This document shows, one piece after another, positions 44,109-55,295 of a DNA stretch of 64,000 nucleotides. The stretch spans positions 1-64,000 of the forward strand of contig BCIX01000006.1 of assembly GCA_001600095.1 (NCBI GenBank). Direction: 5' to 3'. The first letter of the stretch is position 1; the number at the start of each line of letters is the position of its first letter. This DNA comes from Bullera alba. Lineage: Eukaryota > Basidiomycota > Tremellomycetes > Tremellales > Bulleraceae. The position numbers and the translations under genes are program-made. The notes beneath the pieces were generated by a model. It did no database searches and was not told where the DNA came from. It saw only the letters and a list, made by a program, of their open reading frames with translations.

Positions 44109-45689
44109 CTACAGAAAGTCCCAAGACAACCTCGCCGTCTGGTTCCATCCGCCCTCCCAACCGCTGGCATTTGGTGGATCGCCTTTCGACCCGCCCTCCC
44201 AGACCCTGAGCATAGCTTCAAACCAGGCCAACTTGGAGGTATACCTCGGCTCGCCCTCAATTTCCACTTCGATCTCCGACGGCGCTACCTCTGCAGCAAA
44301 TCGAACCAGCGACTGCAGCCACGAAAGAATGTCGGCGGGTGGCGGCCTGTTCCGTGGTGAAGAGCATTCCGCGAGGATGAATGTCGGTTCAAGGGTGAAC
44401 AGGGTGTAATGCCTCGGTCTGCTGCGGGATAGTTCTCGAGCAAAGAAGGATTGAGGGGAGGGATATTGCCGTTGAAGGTATTCGCACGTGATGAGGGAAT
44501 AGGCGATAGATTCCTCTTCGGCGAGGTAGGATAGATGTGATGCGACCTATAATGAGCGATGAAACAGCACAGATGCGTTTGTTAGGCGAGTTCTGCAAAG
44601 TTGTGATATCGTTGACTTGAGATAGTACTGCTGGTGTGATAACTACACTATGGACGAGACTTACGATGGCGTGATACCAGATTGTAATGTTGTTCCCGTA
44701 GTTCCTCGCCTTCTCGCCCTGAGGGGACGATCTGCACCAGTTCACCTGCCGACCGAACCAGTCTCTGAGCGCAGTGTCGAGGTCGGCTGGAAGAGTGAGG
44801 AGGGGCACACATTGGGTCACCATGATCAAGTATCGGATCTGCAGGGGTCAGCGGTTGAGAACGAGAAATCGGAAACGATAATGATGGCGAGACTGGGGTT
44901 GAGGGTCAAGCTAGACGGATGGGAGGTGGAGGAAAGAGGATGCCAGAATCCGCCTCCGATGAGATGGATGATCGACATGGTATGAGGTACGCTGGATAGA
45001 GCTCACCGCTATGACGAACGCCTGGTCTCCTCGTAATGGATCCTGACCGGGCATACACTGGGCATAGAGCACCTCTGGCTCCATCCTACATGGTACCTCA
45101 GCACTGCATAACGACCCCGACCAGAGCCGGTACCCACCTTGTGCTAGGGTGCATGAAGAATGTCCTGAGAAGGGTCTCTGCCTTTGTGGTACACTCCCTG
45201 GACAGGTCGGGGAGATGTTTGGCGCCGAGGGATAACGACCGGATGGAGAGACTGAGCTCTTGCAGTTGATTCTGACCTTGTGGCTTATCGCAGTCTACCA
45301 GTCATCAGCGACGCTCTTCACAGACCGATTCTTGGGTTGACTTACAAGGGTTCCTCTGCCCATCTCTCTGTACTGCACTTGAGATCAGCACATCTGCTGA
45401 TCAACCGGAGTGAGGAGTATGAGGACATGTCCGAACACTGCTCACCCCATTTCCCGTCGACGTTCCAGTAATATGGTTTGAGGGTATACAGCCAGTTTGG
45501 CCCCTGTGGGCATAGGACCGGCGAATAAGTCACACTGTAGTCTGCGCTCGAGTTGAGGATCCGTCTGACCAGTCGTTCGAGCAGGCGGGCCGTGGCATTG
45601 GGCAATTTGGACTCGTGGACACTGAGATCAGTGGGCCGTGGGGTGAGTATGAGGAGGGGATATCGTGGTATTGGTAGTGGCTCCGGCAT
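44109..45689 (-). CDS. Alginate-lyase-domain (PF05426-like) protein
   Basis: Reconstructed from six short exons. Exon 1 (from MPEPLPIPRYP) ends WLYTLKPYYWNVDGKW. The next two read VQRDGQRNPYCDKPQ, then LSLGAKHLPDLSRE and AETLLRTFFMHPST. Then MEPEVLYAQCMPGQ, RYLIMVTQCVPLL, DWFGRQVNWCRSSPQG and NYGNNITIWYHAI. The last exon has VASHLSYLAEEESIAYS, then RELSRSRPRHYTLF and stops after LSWDFL. Block order (PYYW, RDGQ.NP, LRTFF, NN...W, ELxR...HY) matches alginate-lyase-fold proteins of fungi. The canonical His after the NN pair is Ile here, so lyase chemistry is uncertain. No signal peptide is visible at the modelled start; an upstream exon may be missing. Confidence 0.75.
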
Positions 45690-46376
45690 TGTCAGCTGGC
45701 AGAGGTAGGGTCGAACGGCGGAGAAGGTAGGGGGGCGTGATTAGGATGAATTGCAGAGAGGTGGATGTTCTGCCGCTATCGTCTTCCTGGGTCCAATCTT
45801 GATGACAGACTGAATTGACGGCTTGTGAAGGCCAGCAGGCGTCCAACGTGGTGATTTCAGTTGAAAGGCACCCTGCTACACAGCACACATCCATGTCCCC
45901 GTACCGCAAGGTATCCGTTGGATCGTCGGATCGTCGAATAGCGGCGGACCGTGCAGCTCCTTTTGCTGTCAATTCCGCCTTCAACTTCCTTGCCGGACAA
46001 CTGGACCTCCTGCAAGAGTGGATAGTGTCCATGTAACCTCTGCTCATGCATGCATCATGCTGTACATGCTAGCCAGTGTATAGCTCTCCTCTAGGCTCTC
46101 GAGCCAGCAGCAGCAGCAGCAGCGTCGAGCGCATGAGCGTGCGGAGATGGCTCAAACTCCGTGAATGGGCGGAGTCAAAAGGTGGAGGTGGTCCACCTCG
46201 GACCTCCCCCTCGACCAACTCTTCAACAACTCTCGACCACTCTTCTTCTCTTGCTTCACTACTCTCCATCACCTCACCTCACCGCCTCCTCCCTCCCCCC
46301 TCCGACTCTTCCCCACCGGAGTCTGCTGTCTATATATCCAAAAGGGAGTCTGGTCTGCCTCCAGCCCTTCCGCGAT
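45690..46376. promoter_or_regulatory. Divergent region upstream of the lyase-like and RRM genes
   Basis: TATATAT at 46333-46339, about 40 bases before the RRM gene ATG. A short AGC microsatellite lies at about 46105-46121. An upstream exon of the lyase-like gene could lie here. Confidence 0.4.
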
Positions 46377-48193
46377 GAGCTACATCACCCCCGCACTGAC
46401 CCGTTCTTCCTCCCGGCAAGAGGGGTACGAAGTGCGATTGACGGGTCTGAATCAGGTTGGTGAGTAACCCATCTTATCCTTTTTCAATCCCTGGCTTCCC
46501 TCCTACACCTCATTGAGAAGGACTTGTGAATGTCTCGAGCAGGAACGACTGAACCCTTTCCTTCCTCGCCTGCATCTTTCTTCTTCCTTGTGCCAGAGCC
46601 TTCGACAATAGCTGACTGTATCGTCAATAGTAACGGCAAAAGAGCTCAAGGAATTCTTCTCCGCCGCTATAAGAGTCATCGACGTTCACCTCCATCCCTC
46701 ACTCCCAGGCCAAGATGGGTTGATCAAGCAGTGGGCTCAAGTCTGGACCTGCTCCGATGAGGAGGTAGACAAGTGTCTGACTCTGAAAGAGTCGTTGGCC
46801 TCGAAGGGAATGTGAGTGGCTCCGAGCTCACAGCTTGATCCTCATTCTGGATCACCTGCGCAGACATGAACCTTCATGTCTTCCCAGAATCTGTCAGCTG
46901 AGGTTTGTGCTGCTCTCGTCCGCCAGCTGACTATACAACTTAGTGCCATCTCTCGAGCGCCTGTAGCTCCAATGTCACCCTGGAACGCTTCTCAACCCCC
47001 TCTACCGACCACCTTCGCTCTACCGCCGACACCTCCTTCCTTTGACCATCTTCCTCGTCCGGAGATGGCATACAGAGACCAAGAATACCGTACCGGTTCG
47101 AGGAACCTGTACGTCCTGGGGGTACCGATCGATCTCACCCAGTGAGCTGCTAGGTACTGTTGAACGGTGATCCAGAAGCTGACTATGTCACTTTCAGAAC
47201 TCAATTCAAAGCCCTCTTGGTTCCATTCGGTATGGTGCAGCATTCAACATTGCTCTCCCAGCTCGACAATATGGGCCGTCGAAGAGGCTTCGTACTCATG
47301 TCCAACCACGAAGAGGCTGCCCGTGCCTTGGTAGCGATGAATGGAAAGGTCGTCGAGTGAGTAGCTCGAGGACTTGCTTCCTGCACTTCTACGGATTCCA
47401 AGATGATTAGCTGACGAACGCAGTGGTAGCAGGATCGATGTCTCCTGGGCTCTGATCCAACGAGAGTCTCGACATTTCTCTGGATCTGGTGAGTGACATC
47501 ACAAGCATCACCCGCTGACGAGGAGGTATCGGTGCTATGCCAAACCGCGTGATCCACCCTCCCACCCTCCCTTTGAGGCGGGAACCTACTATCGAAGCCT
47601 CAGTCATGGTCGACAATCTGGTAAGTTCGGTCTAGTAGATCTTTGTACGAGGCTGACTTTGACAGGACCCCAATGTCTTCAGCACACCTGGTGTGATTCA
47701 AGAGGTCTTCAGCCACTTTGGTCCCATACTCCGAGTCACGACGATACCCGGCACTCTCCAAGCGATCATTGCGTTCGAGAACATCCTCTCAGCTGAAAGG
47801 CTGATCGGCAGCGATGGCATGATGATGGGCGGCAGAATCATCAATACTAGACCCCTCATCCCTACCACGGGAGTCGACACACTTTCTTCTCCTCCACCGC
47901 TTTCCTTACCACCCGCACCGACTATGCCAATGTTCACCTCCCTGCCAAATCAAGGTGCTCACCAAATCAACGTGAGCCAACCCCCCTTCGACCCGTTCTC
48001 CAGCGATACCCTCTTCCGCCAGGCGAAGAGTACTCCCATTCGAATCACCTCGTCGTCTCCAGTAACCTCCTCCTCGCCAACTAGGGATACGAACCCGTCG
48101 TCGGATCCACCAGCCCACGAGATGTACTCTAGCGACACAGGAACAAGTCGAACCAAGACGTCGACCGCGTCCATGGAGAAATGGTCTTGGTGA
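46377..48193 (+). CDS. RNA-binding protein with RRM domains
   Basis: Start MSYITPALTRSSSRQEG. The first RRM-like fold is EVRLTGLNQV, then TAKELKEFFSAAIRV and a divergent tail. A Pro-rich linker (SRAPVAPMSPWNA; LPTTFALPPTPPSF) follows. RRM2 has RNLYVLGVPIDLTQ (RNP2) and NMGRRRGFVLMSNHEEA (RNP1). RRM3-like is SVMVDNLDPNVFSTPG, then FSHFGPILRVTTIPG and GMMMGGRIINTRPL. The C-terminus is Ser/Thr/Pro-rich and ends EKWSW. Seven or so exons. The third junction works only if the acceptor is the cttag at about 46944; nearer AGs break the frame. A post-transcriptional regulator by domain; specific orthologue not recognised. Confidence 0.83.
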
Positions 48194-48818
48194 GCGGGCG
48201 TGAGTTGTCCCCACTGAAGAAAGATGTGTTTAGTAGCTGACCGCAACGACTATCTAGATACGACACGCTCACATCTCACCATCAGCACATGGTGAAGAAC
48301 AGCTTGAACCTGCGCACCAAAGGACAGCACGTGACACACTGACTCTCAAACACGCTGACACTCTACTCACTCGCTAACTCAAGTACACACCCTCATCATA
48401 CGTCCGAACTTGCCTCGTATCGCCTTGCAAATACGCGATACCACTCCCAGCATCACCCTGCCCAGCGATACCATGCCCCTCAAGCGGATCGAGGCCACAC
48501 GCTTCCACGCTATACTCTACTCTACTGCCGCTTGCGAGAACTACCAATGCTCAGACTCAAGACTCGATCGACATTGCAAGTGATACTGATTGATTTGAGT
48601 CGCTACTTCCTGACTTGCAAGATGATTCCCACGAGAGATCCACTAAACATGCCTCAATAGACTCCATCAGTAGGGAATAGTCGTCGCAGTGCCGTCCGGC
48701 TCTAGCTTAGGCATGATCATGAAATGCATCGTTATGTTGTCGATTGTGCACAGAACTCTGCGTGATATCTAGAGCGTTCGAGAAAGGGCACAAATTGGCT
48801 TGGATGCCGACGACGGAT
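48194..48818. other. Intergenic between convergent RRM and NUP53 genes
   Basis: No gene seen. One CACGTG lies at 48328-48333. Confidence 0.5.
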
Positions 48819-49942
48819 TCATCTTCCAAACTGCCACTTGATTAGCACTTCGACTCTGAAACCTAGGCCGGACCGCACTCACAAACCACTCTGCGGCCTT
48901 GTTGATGATTCCCGAAGGCTGCTCCGTCTCTTCCCACGCGTACCCCTCTCCAGTCTTCTTCGGCGCTTGTGGCTTTTGCTTGACGATCGAGGTGTTTTGG
49001 ACTCTGATTGGCGTACCGATTCCACCGGACTGAACTATTTCTCCACCCCTCTCCCCTCCGTTGTTGATCGGGGTATATGATTCCAATGCGCCTCCTGAAG
49101 CGACCTTGAACCCGACCATCCATTTACCGGCAATGACCTCGCCATGTTTCCTCAGGGCGAATGAGGCACCTGTTGGAGTCTCGAATTCCACCACGAACCA
49201 ATTCGACCCCTGCGGTCCGGGGGAGTAGGATTTGATGGGGCCGCATTGTTCTAGCCATTGACGCAGGTGGGGCAGTTGATCAGATGGCGGTCCGAAGACT
49301 TGCAGTGTGGTCGTCTGGGCGCTGGCCATGAGTGCGGGTGGGAGGGGTAATTGGTGTGAAGAGTGAGACGAGGATGAGGACAGTGGGTAGGATGGTTGAG
49401 AGGAGGGTGTCGAGGCGTCGGAATCCCGGAGGGATAGCGTTGGCGGGGCATCTTCAGTGTCGAAAGTGGGGAAGGTGCGTGACGAGCGGAGATTCCTAGG
49501 CGAGGCGCTGTAGGAGGGGCGTGATGTGAGAAGGCAATTGGTTGTGTCCGGTAGAGTCGAAAATTCGTTGATTTGAGAAATCTCAGTAGTCAGCCCAGTC
49601 CACGAACAATAACCCTCTGCTAGCGACTCACGCATCCCCGCTCATGCTGAATCTCGTGGAGGGACTCCTCCGCGCCGCTGGGGGACTGGTGGTAGCCACT
49701 GGCGAACCCGCATACCCCGTCTGGATCCCCCTCGTGGCTACCGGCGAAGCCGCAAAGGACGGTGCGAATCGAATGTTATCGGCGGCCTTGGCGTCGTCGG
49801 CGTCGAGCTCGTCGCCGGCGAATCGACTCCTGCTGGGCCCGGAGAGTGAGTTGTTGGGGTAGGACGTCTGACTGGTTTGCGTTTGGAAGAGCGGTCGTTG
49901 GGGAGTCGAGTAGGACGTGGACTGCCACCAGTCGTTCGACAT
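48819..49942 (-). CDS. NUP53: Nucleoporin Nup53/Nup35 (MPPN RRM family)
   Basis: An inner-ring nuclear pore subunit that binds Nic96/Nup155/Ndc1 and the nuclear membrane. Exon 1 (MSNDWWQSTSYSTPQ) is Ser/Thr-rich with SPVATRGIQ and ends FSMSGDA. Exon 2 begins SPRNLRSSRTFPTFD and carries the atypical RRM: TTTLQVFGPPSDQLPHL, EQCGPIKSYSPGPQGSN, FVVEFETPTGASFALRKHG and GKWMVGFK. The end IINKAAEWF splices to a final short exon, WQFGR plus stop (48819). This gives the amphipathic, Trp-rich C-terminal membrane-binding helix known in Nup53. Reading through the last intron instead would replace this conserved end, so I prefer the spliced form. Confidence 0.9.
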
Positions 49943-51068
49943 TTTGTCCAGAAGAGTTCTTCGGGTATCGAAGTCTACCTAGCTAGAGCGGGGACGAGTA
50001 GAGTGCCAACACGAGTGTGTACAGCGAACAGAGACCACGATAAGGATGTGCTCAGTGTTGTCTGTTGTAGAGAGCTCGACGTTGGTCGACCAAAACACAC
50101 TGTCCAACTTTATCCACGTGACCCACTTAACACACAGCTAGGCTCGATGCAAGCAGCTCCTTGCTGGTCTCAGTCGATGCGTCACTCTTACATTGCTCTT
50201 CCGACAACATCCAGTGCTCAGCGCTCAATGTCGATGCTTCTCACCACTGGCTATGGACTCGCTGCATACACCTCTCAAAGTCAACTATTATAACAGGGCC
50301 AAATTGTGCCAAGTTGTCGTAGCTCGCGAGTGATAACTGACAGATCGACTCCAATCCGAAACTATAGGATCTCGCACTTCGCCCACCTCAAGACTCACAC
50401 TCCAGCGCGAACTCGATACCTCTTGACATTTGAGACTGAGCACCTGGCTCGTACCACGCGAAGCTATCTTGACTTCGACCAGCGAGTTCCAATCGAGTCA
50501 ATTGCAGCAGAAACTTCCCGTTTCGACCGGTCAGAGGTCGGTGACGGGTGGATAACTGACGGGCTTGGATCGTAGCGGAAAGACACTATAGCTAAACTCA
50601 CGAGGCTTAGTCAACAGTGGTAGCGAGGGGAGGTGACCTAGTGACTTAAGAGAGCTCGGAAGGATCTGTCGAGTGAGGGAAGTCACTACTACTAGACATG
50701 AGGGCGTTGAGCGGGTAAGCATCTGACACATCGATCCCGAGACGAAGGATCTCAACATGCTATTGACCGGATACTTGTATGGACTACGGAATGGCCTCTG
50801 TCTCCCCGTTTTCCTTGAGATGTCGCTGGTGTCGCTGGTGTCGCTGGTGTCGCTGATGTCGCTTTGGGAAGTACCCGGTAGGTATGGTGTGGGCGAACTG
50901 ATCCGGTCATCCGGATATGACGGTCAAGCTTCAAGACTCACATTGAGCCGGGTCCTATCATGTTCAAAATCCTACTGCATCTTGGGTTAGGAAGCAAAGC
51001 TACAACTACTTCCGCCTCCTCTTGGTGAACCCTTCGACCGGTCCTCTGGAGCTCGAGTATATCGTTAC
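49943..51068. other. Intergenic between NUP53 and the F-box-like gene
   Basis: No recognised gene; contains the 9-bp repeat listed separately. Confidence 0.5.
50819..50863. repeat. 9-bp tandem repeat (GGTGTCGCT)
   Basis: Five units, the first and last with GAT in place of GGT. Confidence 0.85.
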
Positions 51069-52544
51069 TCACTCTACTCCAAGCCTCTGACCCCTTTCCG
51101 TACCCAGCCCCATCATCGCCCTGGCGAGTGCCGCTTCGCGTGGATGCAGGCCCGCGGCGAGCTCCTCCACAAAGTCCTCCATCTCCCAGCCGCAAAATTT
51201 GCAAGGCGGTACATCTCGCCACAGCAGAAGTCTGACCAATTGCGTCCAATCTTCGCCATGGGGTAAGTGCCCGTCCCCATGCAATACACTCCTAAGCAAA
51301 TCATTGCTCCTGACCTCTCCGGCTAGAATCTCCTTGCCCTGTTGGCGGACTGTTGCCAAATCCTGCGCATAAAACCCGGGATCCGTCGATATGGCGGCCT
51401 GATGAAAGAAGCTGGCCTTGTCTGACCCACACGCAGCTTGGTGCAGTCTTTCTTGGATGTTGGGACCAATAATTGCTAGCCCATATGTCTCGAGCGAGGT
51501 TCTTCCAACCAGTGCCGGTATATCCCTCGCCTTGACTCGCAGTTCGAAGACGGCTTGACCAATCGACTTGCAAAGATCCTGGGCAGGTGCATAACCTGAA
51601 GGAGCGGGTTGTCCGTATATGGTGTTATCGACTCCTCTTCCCAAAGACCCGGGATAGACATGCCACCTGTTCTTTGCGCCGGGAATGATTGCTGACTCCT
51701 TGTATTGGCCGTATACATGTCGGGTGACCGTTGGCTGCAATTTGGCGAATTGTGGGCCGACAAGGGACGCGTCAAAGAGGCTATAGGGACCTTGATCGCT
51801 GTGTGTGCAGATTGACTTAGGAGTGTGTGCCGAGATGAAGCGATCGAAGGCAGAGCTGCAGGCGATCAAGAGTTTCCTCTCCGTAGCGAGGGTGATCCCA
51901 AATGAGCTCCAATGCCAGAATGATCGCTGTCCCAGAATGATGTGTTGGACGTTCGGGAATACTGTGAGATCCTGCTGTTTCGGGTTATTGTCGAATATCG
52001 TCTTCAATGCCTCTAGCTCCACCAAAGTTACCCAGCGTGCTTCTTCTAAGTCTTCCTTCGGCTTAGCACCGATCTGGCGCCACCACTCAGAACCATGTTG
52101 CAGTAGATGCTCTAGTCGGAGTTTCGGTCGACGAGGAGGTGGTAGTCCGGCGATTCGCAGTGTCTGAGTCTGTGCGAGCAGTACTTCCAGAGGAGCTGTC
52201 TTGAGAGAGGAAGGTCGTTCGGGGAGGTTCCCAAAGGCGTGGAGCTCTCCGAGGAGGATGGGGAGATTGGGAAGCACTACCGTTCTATACAAGATCGGAG
52301 CAGCGAGCGAGTGAAAGCGCTGGAGAGCCGTCAGCTGTCGACCATACTGACTTGAACGAGCACAGGAGGCGATGGTGGAGGGAGTGAAGGCCACTATACT
52401 CACGAGTGAAACTCGACATACGGTCGCCAAGTCCTCCTGATGCAGGTCCGACCAGTTCGCATACTTCCACGGTGGGGGTACATCGCGTTTGACGAACTCG
52501 AAGATGTGAATCCACAACTCGGGGTGTAGCTCGGGCAAGGTCAT
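51069..52544 (-). CDS. F-box-like protein with C-terminal CxxC motif, functional copy
   Basis: Exon 1 (52404-52544) starts MTLPELHPELWIHIFEFV, an F-box-type opening, and ends VCRVSL. Exon 2 (51069-52319) starts RFHSLAAPILYRTVVLPN, typical of fungal F-box/LRR-like proteins, and runs about 415 residues without a recognised repeat. Near the C-terminus is WRDVPPCKFCGWEMEDF, a possible metal or structural motif conserved in the decayed paralogue (CDCCGW). The start at 52544 is where the paralogue also starts; an in-frame upstream ATG exists at 52685. The intron is 84 nt, a multiple of three without a stop, so retention would insert 28 residues in frame. Presumed SCF substrate adaptor; the target is unknown. 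Confidence 0.8.
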   Translation of the reverse strand: MTLPELHPELWIHIFEFVKRDVPPPWKYANWSDLHQEDLATVCRVSLVSIVAFTPSTIASCARSSQYGRQLTALQRFHSLAAPILYRTVVLPNLPILLGELHAFGNLPERPSSLKTAPLEVLLAQTQTLRIAGLPPPRRPKLRLEHLLQHGSEWWRQIGAKPKEDLEEARWVTLVELEALKTIFDNNPKQQDLTVFPNVQHIILGQRSFWHWSSFGITLATERKLLIACSSAFDRFISAHTPKSICTHSDQGPYSLFDASLVGPQFAKLQPTVTRHVYGQYKESAIIPGAKNRWHVYPGSLGRGVDNTIYGQPAPSGYAPAQDLCKSIGQAVFELRVKARDIPALVGRTSLETYGLAIIGPNIQERLHQAACGSDKASFFHQAAISTDPGFYAQDLATVRQQGKEILAGEVRSNDLLRSVLHGDGHLPHGEDWTQLVRLLLWRDVPPCKFCGWEMEDFVEELAAGLHPREAALARAMMGLGTERGQRLGVE

Positions 52545-53423
52545 CCTGCAGTGTCCTATCTCCTCCAGTGAGAACAATCGAGCTGTGATCCGATTTGAGA
52601 TCGAATCAGTCAATAGTAGCCGAGGGTATCGGTATAAAAACTGGCAAGAGCAGTTGCTGGTGAAGGGCGAACGTCGAACTTCCAAGACGAGGTTGGCCCA
52701 TTGACACTGGTTGATGGCGAAGACTGCATGGTGAAAACTCGTAGACGGGTTGATTCAACGCAGACATCGTGATCGAGTGCGAACATCACCACGTGTCGCA
52801 GGTTTGGTGAAGGCTAGATGAGTTAGTCACCGAACACACTAGGTGCACCGGGAAGCTTCAAGGTAATTCCATTGATCGGCATCGCCGTTGTCCCAATCGT
52901 TCAAAGATGATAGTGGCTAGGGAATGGCAGCTTGCGTGAGACTTGGGAAGTCGGTCGCCTGAGGCCAAGAAGGGCCAAGATCGATGTCAGATCGAGCAAA
53001 GACTGCGACCGGCCCTCCGGGATCAGCGGAATCGGTAAGGTGGCACATTTTAGATGAAGTCGTGCCGCCGGTCGCGAGGGGTCGTGATCGGAGCGAGTGC
53101 AGACGTTGCTATCCATTGCCATCGATGAGCAGCAAGAGGAAGTCGGTTGAGGACGCAGTTGGTACGCAGCAGAAAAAGGCGGTACCTCGCAAGACGCGAC
53201 TGCCGTCGGCTAAATCCGGTGGTCGTAGATTTGGTTCCGTCATCGAGCAAGGAAGAAGTCGACGCCCCAGGGCCGGCCCAGGGCCAGCACTTTGTTCGAT
53301 GGACCGTCTATCTCTCCCTCTCTCAAGTGTCCTCATGTGCTTCTACCTTGATGCATGAATCGAGTACAAAGCTACAAACACCCCTCTTCTACCTGCTCGA
53401 CACCAGTCGGCAGACTCTGCAGC
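52545..53423. other. Intergenic with promoter conserved in the inverted copy
   Basis: 52545-52830 is similar to the reverse complement of about 60490-60770, including CACGTG (52790-52795; 60537-60542) and gttgaatcaaccc. Bases 52830-53340 have no recognised gene. Confidence 0.55.
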
Positions 53424-55295
53424 TTACAACACGTACATGAAGCTCGGGTTCCTGAAAATTCACTGGTCAGCTTCCAATTCTTCGTCCTCGACACCTCGAT
53501 CACTCACTTGAAATCGGTCAAATCGTCAAAGGCGCTCTCGTTGAGGAATCTAGCGTCGTGACCGGATGCAGCCATCGATTGCTCCAGCTCGACCCTGTAC
53601 TTCTCGGCTTCCTCCTGGGGCATGATGGAAATGTCCTTGAGGTTGGCGGGCATACCGAGCGCGACTCGCTTGGCCTCTTGACGTCGGTTGAGCATCCTCA
53701 GGTAGAAGCCCATGGAGACGACCAAGGCGAACTCCACTGCCCAGCAGCACACGTCAACTATTAGACCTGTGCGGTAAACGGGCGCTTCTCGCTTGAGGTA
53801 GACCTGAGGACCGACGACGTTTCCAATGGTGAGGGCTCCAAACATGGTGGCTGTGGTGACAACTCGTTTGGTGGTACCAGCGGCGTTTAAGTTACACCAG
53901 GAGACCAAGAGAGGCTGGATGGCGGAGAAAATGTAGGCGACGTAGTAACAGGCCATCAGGGCTCCAGGCTTGCTTCTGGGAACGACGATGAGACCAATGG
54001 CGCCGGCGATGGGGAAGATGACGATAACGGCAAGAACGGGCCATCGCATCTTGATCTTGTTGGTGACGTAGATGGCGAGCAGGAGGGTGCAAATACCAAT
54101 GGCACCGGTTGGGATCTGCATCAGGATAGCGGTGAACTGGTCAAAGCCGAAACCTTTGGTGATCAGACCGCCGAAGGCACCGATACCGCCGGATGGGCAA
54201 GCAGCACAGAACCACATGGCCGCCCACATGTACGTCTTGGGGTCCTTGTACGTCTCCCAGAACTGGTCCCACTTGAACTTGGAGCTCTTTGTTCCGGTGT
54301 TGTTCTCTCTGAGTCGGTCGATGGCGATCAACCGGTCATTGCCTCGTCTGAGGAACTTGGCCGTGGTGGGAGAGTTGGGTAGGAGGAAGTAGACAAGTGG
54401 GACGAGGGCGAGGGAGAAAGAGCCCATGAAGAGGAAGATGCCTTGGTAGGGTTTGAGCACGCTGCCGTTCTCGACGGCTTTGCCGATACCATAAGACATG
54501 AGTGGTCCGAAGATGGCCGCGAAGCTGTGAAATGTTAGCGCGGACTTCTGGGTAGTCTCCTGGCGATGAGACTCACGAGTTGGCAATCTGGTAGGCGATG
54601 GTTCGGTAAGACTGCTCTCGTCGCAACCACCACATCTGGGTGATGAGGATGAAAGATGGCAGGATCGTGGCCTCGAAGCATCCGAGGAGGAGTCGACAGA
54701 CAAGTAGCGTGGAGAAGGAATGACCAGCAGTGGTTGCCATGGTCACAATTGACCCTTCACATAAAGGTCAGCTCATTCTCAGATCATAGACAGGCCGGGA
54801 GCCGACTCACAAGCTGTCATGTTGAAGATGACCCAGTATTTGACTGGGAAGACGATGAGGGCATAAGACGATAGTGGCTGGCAAACGAGTTGTGCAATGT
54901 AGACAATGGACGAGAGCCAGGAGTACTCCGATCCGACGAGATTGGTCTCCTGCTGAAGGTTGAACACCGCGGCGTAAGAGACAGACGATTTATCCAACTA
55001 ACATTGGTTTTAGCTTTCATCTCTTCAGATCAAATATCGTGCTCACCTGCTGGACAAAGTATGTGAGACACATGGGTAGACAAACGAACAGGTCGATCCG
55101 CCTCAAGACCCGCTTGGCCTCGGCGTTGGTGTACTCGACATGACCACCGGCTTCAGCGAGAAGTCTGGCTGCGTCGTCGAGCTGTGAGTTGGCGGCAAAC
55201 TTTGGCTTTTGAGCCTCGGCATCCACTTCGGGCATATGCTGCTCAACGTGCTGCGAGATCTCCTTCTCGTCCTCGATACCTCCTTGCTTGGACAT
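53424..55295 (-). CDS. ACS-family (Dal5/allantoate-permease type) MFS transporter, copy 1
   Basis: An anion:cation symporter for organic anions and vitamins such as allantoate, nicotinate or pantothenate. Start MSKQGGIEDEKEISQHV, then KRVLRRIDLFVCLPMCL. TM1-2 have LDKSSVSYAAVFNL and YSWLSSIVYIAQLV. Next are LLVCRLLLGCFEATILPSF, QMWWLRREQSYRTIAYQ and YGIGKAVENG. After these come IFLFMGSFSLALVPLVYF, LPNSPTTAKFL, WFCAACPSGGIGAFGGLI, ATMFGALTIGNVVGPQV and LNRRQEAKRVALG. The large exon stops after LTDFK, but a GTGAGT right at that stop splices to a small exon encoding NPSFMYVL plus TAA (53424). The paralogue preserves the same exon, which supports the longer end. A TATA-like ATTAAATA lies at 55388-55395. 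Confidence 0.9.

Noticed and set aside
50757..50990. Short protein with a VSL repeat
   Set aside because: It is simply the 9-bp tandem repeat read in one frame.
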